Positions 1-6,807 of a stretch of 8,302 nucleotides of DNA are shown here, in pieces. The DNA lies in the NCBI GenBank assembly GCA_002712045.1, contig PARX01000035.1, positions 22,806 to 31,107 of the forward strand, in the 5' to 3' direction. The position numbers were made by a program, and so were the translations under genes. A model generated the notes under the pieces. It had not been told where the DNA came from. It did no database searches and saw nothing but the letters and a program-made list of their open reading frames with translations. The stretch comes from Paracoccaceae bacterium (GTDB lineage Bacteria; Pseudomonadota; Alphaproteobacteria; Rhodobacterales; Rhodobacteraceae). Position 1 is the stretch's first letter, and each line of letters begins with the position of its first letter.

Positions 1-554
1 ACCCCTGTTCTTGAGAATTTTAAATGCAAATATTTCAATCCAAACTGGTTTCTTGTTTGTTCAACGGTATATCCTTTTTTATATATCAAATAAAAAGCAG
101 CAGCTAATGAGGCTCGATCTGCACCTGATTTACAATGGACAACAAAAGGGTGCTCAATTTTGTCAAAAACATCTAGCAATTCAATAATAAAATGCTTGGG
201 GGTAAGAGAGCGAGCCCACATACTACAATTTACGAGTTCTACCTCACATTGCTGACAAGCTTCTTGTTCAAAAAGATAATGTGATTGACTTGGGCTGCCT
301 CTCAAATTGATTATCGTTTTGATCCCACGCCTTGCATATCTTTTTATCCTTGCTGGGGATGGCTGATTAGAACGATATGCTCCTGGAGAGAATTGATAAA
401 AATTAGTCCATAGAATTCTTAAAAAACCATGATCCATCAATTGAAAATGAACATGAGATAAAAACCTCTGCCAGGGAGTCTCTAATGAATTACCAAATCG
501 GTTTCTAAGCTTACTCTCTGCTTTTTCGATACGACCCCATATTCGGTCAAACAT
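1..554 (-). CDS. Protein tyrosine / dual-specificity phosphatase family protein, C-terminus cut by window edge
   Basis: Reading leftward from an ATG at 554, 184 codons stay open to the window edge, so the 3' end is missing. The P-loop HCKSGADR (residues 140-147) gives the CX5R signature, with Cys141 as predicted nucleophile and Arg147 as phosphate binder. Before it come a 'PGAYRSNQPSP' segment (57-67) and the beta-strand 'GIKTIINLRG' (77-86), a layout I associate with small alphaproteobacterial tyrosine/dual-specificity phosphatases. The family hydrolyses phosphate from phosphotyrosine or other phosphomonoesters; the substrate here is unknown. Ser/Thr usually follows the P-loop Arg in classical enzymes, but here it is Ala. 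No signal peptide or membrane segment is visible, so it is probably cytoplasmic. An AGGGGA-like ribosome site lies about 10 bases upstream. An ATG 11 bases further upstream is out of frame. The gene is divergent from the class V aminotransferase and has its own good promoter. Sure of the family, unsure of the role. Confidence 0.88.
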   Translation of the reverse strand, partial: MFDRIWGRIEKAESKLRNRFGNSLETPWQRFLSHVHFQLMDHGFLRILWTNFYQFSPGAYRSNQPSPARIKRYARRGIKTIINLRGSPSQSHYLFEQEACQQCEVELVNCSMWARSLTPKHFIIELLDVFDKIEHPFVVHCKSGADRASLAAAFYLIYKKGYTVEQTRNQFGLKYLHLKFSRTG

Positions 555-586
555 TTATGTACCATCCCCTTTTATCTTCAAGCTAT

Positions 587-614
587 ATTATATATGATCC
601 TATATGATTTACAA
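587..614 (-). promoter_or_regulatory. Predicted sigma70-like promoter of the phosphatase gene
   Basis: On the minus strand the -35 box TTGTAA (plus-strand 609-614, 4 of 6 to TTGACA) is separated by 16 bp from a perfect -10 box TATAAT (587-592). Transcription would start near 580, giving a leader of about 25 bases before the phosphatase ATG at 554. The spacer contains one copy of a TATATGAT direct repeat. The match is by eye only, but the perfect -10 box and the correct distance to a start codon support it. Confidence 0.55.
591..608. repeat. Direct repeat TATATGAT x2, one helical turn apart
   Basis: TATATGAT occurs at 591-598 and again at 601-608, so the copies start 10 bp apart and face the same side of the helix. 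They overlap the -10 box and spacer of the predicted phosphatase promoter. A regulator bound here could block that promoter. In such AT-rich DNA an 8-bp duplicate may also be chance. Confidence 0.35.
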
Positions 615-616
615 AC

Positions 617-644
617 CATTTGAAGAATTGAAACACTTCAAATG
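617..644. promoter_or_regulatory. Perfect 9-bp inverted repeat, candidate operator in the divergent phosphatase/aminotransferase region
   Basis: Arms CATTTGAAG (617-625) and CTTCAAATG (636-644) are exact reverse complements around a 10-base centre. The element begins 2 bp upstream of the predicted -35 box of the phosphatase promoter and ends 45 bp before the class V aminotransferase start, so one protein bound here could affect both genes. If transcribed rightward it could instead fold as a leader hairpin. A related imperfect repeat lies at 6648-6677 in the same position relative to another promoter. No protein binding it can be named. Confidence 0.45.
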
Positions 645-688
645 TTATGGCAATACGAAAAAGATTAATTTTAATATGAGTAGAATAA

Positions 689-1894
689 ATGTCTCAACAA
701 GGCCGCCCTTATTTAGCAATACCTGGACCCTCTGTAATTCCAGAAAAAGTTTTAAACGCGATGCACAGACCATCACCAGATATCTATAAGGGTGAGCTTC
801 ACGAGGTCACCGCATCTTTAATCCCAGATTTGCAGAAAATAGCACAAACGGAATCAAAGGTGGCGATTTATATCGCTAATGGTCACGGAGCTTGGGAAGC
901 CGCTATTGCTAACACATTATCTTATGGTGAGCACGTATTGGTTTTAGCAACAGGGAGATTTGCTTTTGGCTGGGGGGAAATTGCAGAAAACTTAGGGATA
1001 AATTTAACCACAGTAGATTTTGGAAAATCTGAAGGAATTGATTTAGAAAAAATAGAAGAGATTTTAAGAAAAGACATAGACAGAAAATTCAAGGCTATTT
1101 TAGTCGCTCATACTGATACATCTACTTCTATCAAGACTGATCTAAAACAATTACGAGATTGTATGAATAAATCGCAGCATAGCGCTATGCTATTTGCAGA
1201 CTGTATTGCTAGTCTTGGTACAGATTGTTTCAGAATGGATGACTGGGGCGTCGATTTAATGATTTCTGCCTGCCAGAAAGGCTTAATGACTCCTCCTGGG
1301 CTAAGTTTTGTATGGTTTAACGAAAAAGCACAGCAAGCTAGAAGTCAAAAAAATAAGGTAAGCTCATATTGGGATTGGACACCACGCACCGAGGTGAAAA
1401 GATATTATCAATACTTTTGTGGTACGGCTCCCACCCATCATATTTACGGCCTTAGAACTGCCTTGGACATGATGGTAAATGAAAATAATCTCGAAAATAT
1501 CTGGCAAAAACACATAGACCTGTCGTCCGCAATATGGGCTGCCTTTGATCGTTGGTCACATTTTGGAAACATAGAATTAAATGTTAAAGAAGAAAGCTTA
1601 AGGTCTAATGCTGTTACCGCTGCCAGCATTAGCGAGGGTGGAGCAAAAAAGCTTCAAGATTGGTGTGAAAAAAACTCAGATCTTACCCTTGGTATAGGCT
1701 TGGGAATGGCTGACCAAGAAGATGAAAAAATCCACAACTATTTCAGAATAGGCCATATGGGCCATATAAATGCTACTATGGTTCTTGGTGTAATATCGAC
1801 TATTGATGTTGCATTAAAAGCTTTAAATATACCTCATGGTCAAAATGCTCTAGATGCCGCTTCAAAAAAATTATCAGAGTCATATAGCGTATAA
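689..1894 (+). CDS. Class V PLP aminotransferase, alanine/serine-glyoxylate (serine-pyruvate) type
   Basis: At 401 residues this is the usual length for the alanine-glyoxylate / serine-glyoxylate / serine-pyruvate aminotransferase family, soluble PLP enzymes that move an amino group to glyoxylate or pyruvate. The N-terminal 'IPGPSVIPEKVL' (11-22) is the family's opening motif. 'NGHGAWEAA' (64-72) fits the phosphate-binding turn, Asp171 in 'FADCIAS' should pair with the PLP ring nitrogen, and Lys197 in 'SACQKGLM' is the expected Schiff-base lysine. 'CGTAPTHHIYGLR' (244-256) and 'FRIGHMGH' (352-359) supply the second phosphate site and the substrate carboxylate Arg353. The start is well fixed: the preceding in-frame codon is TAA. 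The ribosome site is weak (GAG 8 bases upstream). It stands alone on its strand and converges on the next gene. The true amino donor and acceptor are unresolved; a glycine/serine or glyoxylate role is likelier than the phosphonate enzyme PhnW. Confidence 0.88.
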   Translation: MSQQGRPYLAIPGPSVIPEKVLNAMHRPSPDIYKGELHEVTASLIPDLQKIAQTESKVAIYIANGHGAWEAAIANTLSYGEHVLVLATGRFAFGWGEIAENLGINLTTVDFGKSEGIDLEKIEEILRKDIDRKFKAILVAHTDTSTSIKTDLKQLRDCMNKSQHSAMLFADCIASLGTDCFRMDDWGVDLMISACQKGLMTPPGLSFVWFNEKAQQARSQKNKVSSYWDWTPRTEVKRYYQYFCGTAPTHHIYGLRTALDMMVNENNLENIWQKHIDLSSAIWAAFDRWSHFGNIELNVKEESLRSNAVTAASISEGGAKKLQDWCEKNSDLTLGIGLGMADQEDEKIHNYFRIGHMGHINATMVLGVISTIDVALKALNIPHGQNALDAASKKLSESYSV

Positions 1895-1921
1895 AATTTT
1901 CTGCTTTTAAATATATCTCTG

Positions 1922-3037
1922 TTATCTGATACTATCTAATATTTGAGGTAAGCTAGCCTCAAAAAGATCAAGATCTTTCGTTCTTCCAGCTGAAATGCGT
2001 ATACATCTATTTTGTGGCTCAACAAAAGGCATCCTTACAAATATACCGCGTTCAATAAGACCATTCATAATTTTGAATGCATGATCTTTGCCGGCACCAC
2101 AGTCGATGGCTACAAAATTTGTAGCTGAAGGGATCGCTTTCAAACCATTTTCAAGTGCAATTCTATAAATACGCTTCTTGGCCTCATTAACTTTAAGAAC
2201 TGTACTTTCAAAATGTTTTGTATCTTTTAGTGCTTCAAGCGCTCCGGCTTGGCTCGCACGGCACATGCCAAAATGGTTACGGATTTTATTAAACGCAGAC
2301 GCTAGTTCACTATGGCAAATCGCATATCCAACACGCGCTCCGGCCATGCCATACGCTTTAGAAAATGTACGAAATCGAATTACTTTCTCATTACTGCAAT
2401 CAATCTTAGGAGATGTGCCGCTAGGCGCAAATTCTACATAAGCTTCATCCAGTACAAATAAGCAGCCATCTGGAATGTTATTAACCACTTTTTCAATTTT
2501 TTTCCCACTATTCCATGTTCCCATTGGATTATCTGGGTTAGCTAAATAACACAATTTTGCGTTGGTCTCTCTTGCTTTTTCAACTAAGCGCTCAGGATCT
2601 TCATAATCATTAACATAAGGCACTGTATCCAATTGCCCTCCATATCCAGCAACATGAAAATTAAATGTTGGATACGCACCTAGTGAAGAAACAACTCTAT
2701 CTCCTGGCTCAATAAACAATCTACACAAATATCCTAGAAGTCCATCTATACCCTCACCAACTACAATATTTTCAGATTGGACAGCATGTTTTTTCGCCAG
2801 TTGTAATTTTAAGTCATGATTTTCAGGATCCCCGTACATCCATATTTTTTCCGCCTCTTTCTTCATGGCTCTAATGGCAAGGGGCGAAGGACCAAAAACA
2901 TTCTCATTCGCACCTAAACGTGCAGCAAACAATCTGTTATTAAGCCTTTCCTGAGTTTCCGGACCTACAAACGGAACCGTCGAGGGAAGTTTCTCACTTA
3001 ATTTCGTAAAATTAAATTTCTTCATTTTAGCACTCAT
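1922..3037 (-). CDS. HisC-like class I/II PLP-dependent aminotransferase
   Basis: This 371-residue fold-type I aminotransferase resembles histidinol-phosphate aminotransferase. Visible motifs are 'LGANENVFGPSP' (41-52), 'ANPDNPMG' (166-173, Asn170 near the PLP O3'), 'VLDEAYVEF' (195-203, Asp197 to the pyridine nitrogen), 'FRTFSKAYGMAGARVGY' (222-238, Lys227 the Schiff-base lysine and Arg235 the phosphate ligand) and 'RISAG' (347-351, Arg347 binding the substrate carboxylate). All catalytic positions are present, so it should be active. It could be the histidine-pathway enzyme or a relative acting on aromatic or other amino acids; no other his gene is in view, so I give no symbol. It begins 26 bp after the valS stop on the same strand and is probably co-transcribed. 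Met5 is an alternative start; neither start has a strong ribosome site. Its 3' end faces the class V gene across 27 bp. Confidence 0.85.
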   Translation of the reverse strand: MSAKMKKFNFTKLSEKLPSTVPFVGPETQERLNNRLFAARLGANENVFGPSPLAIRAMKKEAEKIWMYGDPENHDLKLQLAKKHAVQSENIVVGEGIDGLLGYLCRLFIEPGDRVVSSLGAYPTFNFHVAGYGGQLDTVPYVNDYEDPERLVEKARETNAKLCYLANPDNPMGTWNSGKKIEKVVNNIPDGCLFVLDEAYVEFAPSGTSPKIDCSNEKVIRFRTFSKAYGMAGARVGYAICHSELASAFNKIRNHFGMCRASQAGALEALKDTKHFESTVLKVNEAKKRIYRIALENGLKAIPSATNFVAIDCGAGKDHAFKIMNGLIERGIFVRMPFVEPQNRCIRISAGRTKDLDLFEASLPQILDSIR

Positions 3038-3063
3038 TCAATTTAACTACATAAGACAAATAA

Positions 3064-5784
3064 CTAAATCATCTCATCAAGTCTATCGATTGCTTTAGCA
3101 ACCCTCTCGGCCTCAGCTATCCATTGCGTCAATCGTTCCTTATTTTCTGCCAAAACATGAGCAGGCGCATTTTCAACAAATTTTGGATTTTCAATTCTTT
3201 TTTGCGTTCCCTCAATGTCAGCGTTCAACTTACCCATTATTTTATTAAGCCGGCTTTTTTCTGAAGAAACATCTATTAAATGTGACAAAGGTAAGCAAAT
3301 TGTACCACCATCTATTGTTAATGTGACTGAGCCTTTTGGTGCAGATTTTGCTTCTTTCACATTCTCCACTCGGGCTAGTCTCTTTATCATTATCAAATTA
3401 TCATCCAAAGCGACTCGCTTATCACAACTTAAATCCAAAAGCACCATATCGGTCTTCGCTCCCGCATTTACATTCATCTCTGAGCGCACTGATCTGATAT
3501 TTTCAATAAGAGAAATAGTCCATGTAATTTCCTGATCAGCTCGCTTATCAACTAATTTATCAGTTTTATAAGTTGGCCAATCTTCGTGGATTAACATATT
3601 TGGCCTGACAGCAATCTCACCCCATAATTTCTCTGTGATAAATGGCATAATTGGATGCAACATAATCAAACATTGATCAATTACCCAAGCCATAGTTTGC
3701 TGTGTTTCTCTCTTTATTTCGGCATCATCCCCTTGAAAAAGTGGCTTGGAAAGTTCAACATACCAATCACAAACTTTCCCCCAAATAAACGAATACAGCC
3801 CATTAGCCGTATCGTTAAATCTATATTGCGCTAAGGAATTATCCATATAATGCTTTGTCTTCGCAACCTCTCCAACTATCCATTTATTAAGAGGTTGTTT
3901 TACATCTTCAGGCTTGAAGCTCTTATTGGGCAAACAATTATTGAATTCAGCAAAGCGAGCTGCATTCCATAACTTTGTTCCAAAATTCCGGTAACCAACT
4001 ACCCTTTGAGTTGATAACTTCAAGTCTCTACCCATTGCAGCCATTGCTGACAAAGTAAAACGAACAGCGTCAGCCCCATACTCATCTATCAACTCTAACG
4101 GGTCTAAAACATTTCCAAGTGATTTAGACATTTTCTTACCATGCTCATCACGGACAAGGGCATGTACATATACTGTATGGAATGGTTCTTTTTCAACAAC
4201 CGCTAACTGCATCATCATCATTCGAGCAACCCAGAAAAAGATAATGTCAAAACCTGTTACAAGTACATCAGTTGGAAAATATCGCTTAAACTCATCTGTC
4301 TCATCCGGCCAACCCAAGGTTCCGATTGGCCACAAACCAGATGAAAACCAAGTATCCAAAACATCAGGATCACGAATTAACGATTTTCCTCCAGAGAGTA
4401 TTATCGCTTCTTCTTCCGAAGTGGCACAATATTGATTGCCCTCATCATCATACCAAACTGGTATTTGATGCCCCCACCATAGCTGCCGTGAAATGCACCA
4501 AGGTTCAATATTCTCAAGCCAGTGGAAATAAACTTTCTTATCTCTTTCTGGTAGAATTCTTGTTCTACCTTCTTTCACCGCTAATATTGCAGGGTCTACA
4601 ATTTTTTGAGCGTCAACAAACCATTGGTCGGTCAACATTGGCTCAATTACAACTTTTGAACGATCACCAAATGGTTGCATTACTTTCTTGTCTTCTATTT
4701 TTATAAGTAGTTTTATGCTGTCTAGATCTTTTACAATTTGCTCTCGAGCCACAAATCTAGACAGGCCTCGATACTTTCTGGGAACTAGATTATCTGCGTG
4801 ATTATCTGTTCGCATTTCTCCCTTTGAGTCCATAAGCGCGTATAAAGGAATGTCATTTCTTTTTGCCACTTCATAGTCATTAAAATCGTGGGCTCCAGTA
4901 ATTTTAACAGCTCCAGAGCCGAATTCAGGGTCTGGATATTCGTCTACAATAATAGGGATAGTCCGATCACAAAGTGGTAAATGAACTTGTTTTCCAATTA
5001 TAGACCCATAGCGTTCATCAGACGGGTGAACCGCAACCGCTCCGTCTCCCAACATTGTCTCTGGTCTTGTCGTCGCTATGGAAATATAATCTCGCTCTTC
5101 CTCAAGAACAACATTACCAACATCATCTTTTTCAATATAAATGTATGTTTCATTGTCAGCTAGAGGGTATTTGAAGTGCCAAAATTGACCATCGACTTCT
5201 ATATTTTCCACTTCTAAATCTGAAATCGCAGTTTCAAAATGAGGATCCCAATTAACCAATCTTTTTCCACGATATATAAAACCCTTATTATACATCTCAA
5301 CAAACACTTTTAAGACAGCATCATGAAAGCCTTTATCCATCGTAAATCTATTTCTATCCCAGTCACAGGAGGCCCCTAACCGTTTCAGTTGGTTTACGAT
5401 TGTATCTCCACTTTCTTCCTTCCACTCCCAAACTTTTTCTAAGAATTTTTCGCGACCTAATTCTTCTCTACCAGGCATTTTTTCTTCAGAAAGTTTTCGC
5501 TCCACTACCATTTGTGTTGCAATACCAGCGTGGTCTTGACCGGGTTGCCAAAGCGTGTCAAAGCCTCTCATACGGTGCCATCTAATTAAAATATCCTGTA
5601 AAGTATTATTGAAAGCATGACCCATATGCAGAGAACCCGTAACATTGGGTGGTGGTATCATTATTGAAAAGCTATCAGCTCCCTCTTTCGCATTAACTCC
5701 AGCTGCAAAGCACTTTTTTTGCTCCCATTCAGCTAAGATTTCAGCTTCAGCAGTCTTTGCATTAAAATTTTTTTCCATACTCAT
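3064..5784 (-). CDS. valS: Valyl-tRNA synthetase
   Basis: This cytoplasmic class Ia synthetase charges tRNA-Val with valine and edits mischarged threonine. At 906 residues it is a little shorter than the E. coli enzyme (about 951). 'PPPNVTGSLHMGHAF' (44-58) holds the HIGH-type ATP motif. 'ATTRPETMLGD' (237-247) and 'GAVKITGAHDFNDYEV' (291-306) belong to the CP1 editing domain, and 'KKMSKSLGN' (550-558) is the KMSKS loop with Lys554. 'WCISRQLWWGHQIPVW' (429-444) and 'DVLDTWFSSGLWP' (474-486) are further family blocks. An anticodon-binding domain follows, then a charged C-terminal helical arm (roughly 840-906) matching the ValRS coiled coil. 'KITGAHD', where many bacteria have 'KITPAHD', fits my memory of alphaproteobacterial ValRS. 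A GGTGA ribosome site sits 5 bases before the ATG at 5784, supporting that start over Met3. The leader contains a strong inverted repeat. The HisC-like gene follows by 26 bp. Confidence 0.97.
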   Translation of the reverse strand: MSMEKNFNAKTAEAEILAEWEQKKCFAAGVNAKEGADSFSIMIPPPNVTGSLHMGHAFNNTLQDILIRWHRMRGFDTLWQPGQDHAGIATQMVVERKLSEEKMPGREELGREKFLEKVWEWKEESGDTIVNQLKRLGASCDWDRNRFTMDKGFHDAVLKVFVEMYNKGFIYRGKRLVNWDPHFETAISDLEVENIEVDGQFWHFKYPLADNETYIYIEKDDVGNVVLEEERDYISIATTRPETMLGDGAVAVHPSDERYGSIIGKQVHLPLCDRTIPIIVDEYPDPEFGSGAVKITGAHDFNDYEVAKRNDIPLYALMDSKGEMRTDNHADNLVPRKYRGLSRFVAREQIVKDLDSIKLLIKIEDKKVMQPFGDRSKVVIEPMLTDQWFVDAQKIVDPAILAVKEGRTRILPERDKKVYFHWLENIEPWCISRQLWWGHQIPVWYDDEGNQYCATSEEEAIILSGGKSLIRDPDVLDTWFSSGLWPIGTLGWPDETDEFKRYFPTDVLVTGFDIIFFWVARMMMMQLAVVEKEPFHTVYVHALVRDEHGKKMSKSLGNVLDPLELIDEYGADAVRFTLSAMAAMGRDLKLSTQRVVGYRNFGTKLWNAARFAEFNNCLPNKSFKPEDVKQPLNKWIVGEVAKTKHYMDNSLAQYRFNDTANGLYSFIWGKVCDWYVELSKPLFQGDDAEIKRETQQTMAWVIDQCLIMLHPIMPFITEKLWGEIAVRPNMLIHEDWPTYKTDKLVDKRADQEITWTISLIENIRSVRSEMNVNAGAKTDMVLLDLSCDKRVALDDNLIMIKRLARVENVKEAKSAPKGSVTLTIDGGTICLPLSHLIDVSSEKSRLNKIMGKLNADIEGTQKRIENPKFVENAPAHVLAENKERLTQWIAEAERVAKAIDRLDEMI

Positions 5785-5819
5785 TCAATTCACCGATATC
5801 TATTCAATAACAGTCCTTA

Positions 5820-5849
5820 TATAGGCTTTTACTCAAACAAAAGCCTATA
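5820..5849. repeat. 11-bp-arm inverted repeat in the valS leader
   Basis: TATAGGCTTTT (5820-5830) and AAAAGCCTATA (5839-5849) are perfect reverse complements around an 8-base loop. It lies in the 134-bp gap between the HD gene and valS, ending 35 bases before the valS ATG in the direction of transcription. It lacks a downstream T-run on either strand (the T-rich stretch lies 5' of the hairpin on the minus strand), so it is not a standard intrinsic terminator. A leader RNA hairpin, an operator, or a processing site between the HD gene and valS are the options. I see no T-box features. The rest of the gap is AT-rich with no clear promoter. Confidence 0.55.
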
Positions 5850-5918
5850 AAAAGACAAAACAGTTTGAAACATGAAAAAACTTCGTAATTTGTTTAAATA
5901 TCCTGGGTTTTTAAGAAA

Positions 5919-6539
5919 TTAGTTCTTACATCTTGATGCAGATATCTCAGGATCAAACAGGGGCATTGGTTTTGCATTTAGAATTTCAGGATTATAAGGC
6001 TCTCTAGCGAATACCTCCTCAACCATTGGACGAAAAAATTCTAAAGGCAAATCATCATAACTAGGATCAAAACTGGTCTGATCCCATCTTTCACAAAATT
6101 CAGCACAATCATTAAAAAACTCATGCCCATTAAACTTGTCTCGCTTATTCTGATTTCCTCCAACCAAGTGTCCATAATAGATCATTTGAAAGTCTCCATG
6201 CTTTTCAACCACCCATCTACACTGCTCGCGCACAAATGGTTTTAGTATGGTTGCTGCGTATTCATCGTGATTATAAGGGGCAAATATATCCCCTACATCA
6301 TGTAAAAGTGCTGATACCACCCAGTCTATATCTGCCCCATCTCGCCAAGCTCTAGTTGCAGATTGTACAGAATGTCCTAATCGGGTGATTTGATATCCTG
6401 ACAAGCTTTCATCTAAGTTTACCAATGCTTTAAGCAAGCGATTGGCAGTTCCTTTTGTATATTCTGTTTCATGGTCATTTAGGAATAGATAGTCCTCAGC
6501 ATCTCCATCTTCCATTTTTGTGAATTTGACTTGTTCCAT
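5919..6539 (-). CDS. HD-domain protein, probable PhnZ/MIOX-like diiron oxygenase (often labelled HD phosphohydrolase)
   Basis: This 206-residue soluble protein resembles the predicted HD phosphohydrolase group (COG4341-like, from memory). The metal ligands that can be read off are His56 in 'ITRLGHSVQSA', His80-Asp81 in 'SALLHDVGD', His91 in 'NHDEYAATIL', His114 in 'VVEKHGDFQ' and Asp153 in 'ERWDQTSFDP'. This H-HD-H-H-D pattern, with an 'RWD' ending, is the ligand set of mixed-valent diiron oxygenases such as PhnZ and myo-inositol oxygenase, which cleave C-C or C-P bonds with O2. H56 to H80 (24) equals the PhnZ spacing as I recall it, and H91 to H114 (23) differs from it by one. A conserved 'FQMIYYGH' follows the fourth His. 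The substrate is unknown and no phosphonate gene is adjacent. The ATG has a GTGAGG ribosome site 7 bases upstream and a good promoter about 80 bp away. The gene is divergent from cobQ and 134 bp upstream of valS, so read-through is possible. Confidence 0.75.
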   Translation of the reverse strand: MEQVKFTKMEDGDAEDYLFLNDHETEYTKGTANRLLKALVNLDESLSGYQITRLGHSVQSATRAWRDGADIDWVVSALLHDVGDIFAPYNHDEYAATILKPFVREQCRWVVEKHGDFQMIYYGHLVGGNQNKRDKFNGHEFFNDCAEFCERWDQTSFDPSYDDLPLEFFRPMVEEVFAREPYNPEILNAKPMPLFDPEISASRCKN

Positions 6540-6615
6540 AATTTGGCCTCACTATAAAATTTATCGCAAAACTTAATACTGCCATTAATGCTTCTGCTTA
6601 CACTATTTGCATTTT

Positions 6616-6645
6616 ATCATAAACATTCAAACTGTTTTCTGTAAA
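6616..6645 (-). promoter_or_regulatory. Predicted sigma70-like promoter of the HD-domain gene
   Basis: On the minus strand the -35 box TTTACA (plus-strand 6640-6645, 5 of 6) is followed after 18 bp by the -10 box TATGAT (6616-6621, 5 of 6). Transcription would begin near 6609, leaving a leader of about 70 bases before the ATG at 6539. It is the best promoter match for this gene in the region, judged by eye. Confidence 0.5.
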
Positions 6646-6647
6646 GT

Positions 6648-6677
6648 CATCTGAAAGTGGCAAACATCTTTCAAATC
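6648..6677. promoter_or_regulatory. Imperfect inverted repeat upstream of the HD-gene promoter, similar to the one at 617-644
   Basis: The arms ATCTGAAAG (6649-6657) and CTTTCAAAT (6668-6676) pair at 8 of 9 positions around a 10-base centre. It begins 2 bp upstream of the predicted -35 box of the HD gene. It shares CATYTGAA, an internal AAACA at the same offset, and TTCAAAT with the 617-644 element, differing by a 2-base insertion. Candidate operator or activator site. Confidence 0.35.
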
Positions 6678-6770
6678 ACCAAATTTATCTATTACGCTTA
6701 CTAACATTTCATAATATTTTTTTCCTCCAACTCAGATGTTAAAAAGATTTTCAAATAATTTAGTCAAAAA

Positions 6771-6786
6771 TCAGTTTTAAAACTGA
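6771..6786. promoter_or_regulatory. Perfect 16-bp palindrome upstream of cobQ
   Basis: TCAGTTTTAAAACTGA is its own reverse complement with no loop, a shape typical of a dimeric repressor or activator site rather than an RNA hairpin. It ends 94 bp before the cobQ start and 7 bp before a second palindrome. No regulator can be named. Confidence 0.35.
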
Positions 6787-6793
6787 CATCAGC

Positions 6794-6807
6794 TATATTG
6801 CAATATA
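6794..6807. promoter_or_regulatory. 14-bp palindrome upstream of cobQ
   Basis: TATATTGCAATATA is a perfect palindrome ending 73 bp before cobQ, close to where the cobQ promoter should be. It may be a protein site or a chance product of AT-rich DNA; weaker than its 16-bp neighbour because most of it is A/T. Confidence 0.25.

Noticed and set aside
604..789. Rightward open frame of 61 codons overlapping the class V aminotransferase start
   Set aside because: It has no ribosome site or family resemblance, spans the inverted repeat and overlaps a clear gene in another frame.
689..1894. Class V aminotransferase plus HD oxygenase as a 2-aminoethylphosphonate (PhnW/PhnZ-type) degradation pair
   Set aside because: The aminotransferase carries serine/alanine-glyoxylate-type motifs and length rather than PhnW features. 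The two genes are 4 kb apart, on opposite strands and separated by valS, with no phosphonate transporter or phn gene in view.
1942..1978. Two adjacent inverted repeats (TTTGAGG/CCTCAAA and AAAGATC/GATCTTT) near the convergent gene ends, as a bidirectional terminator
   Set aside because: They lie inside the coding end of the HisC-like gene, the loops and T-runs do not suit an intrinsic terminator in either direction, and codon content explains the sequence.
5857..6638. Inverted 13-bp copies (AAAACAGTTTGAA at 5857-5869, its reverse complement at 6626-6638) flanking the HD gene, like the ends of a small mobile element
   Set aside because: About one 13-bp match is expected by chance in a window this size and more in AT-rich DNA. 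There is no target duplication or transposase, and the right copy falls inside the promoter spacer of the gene.
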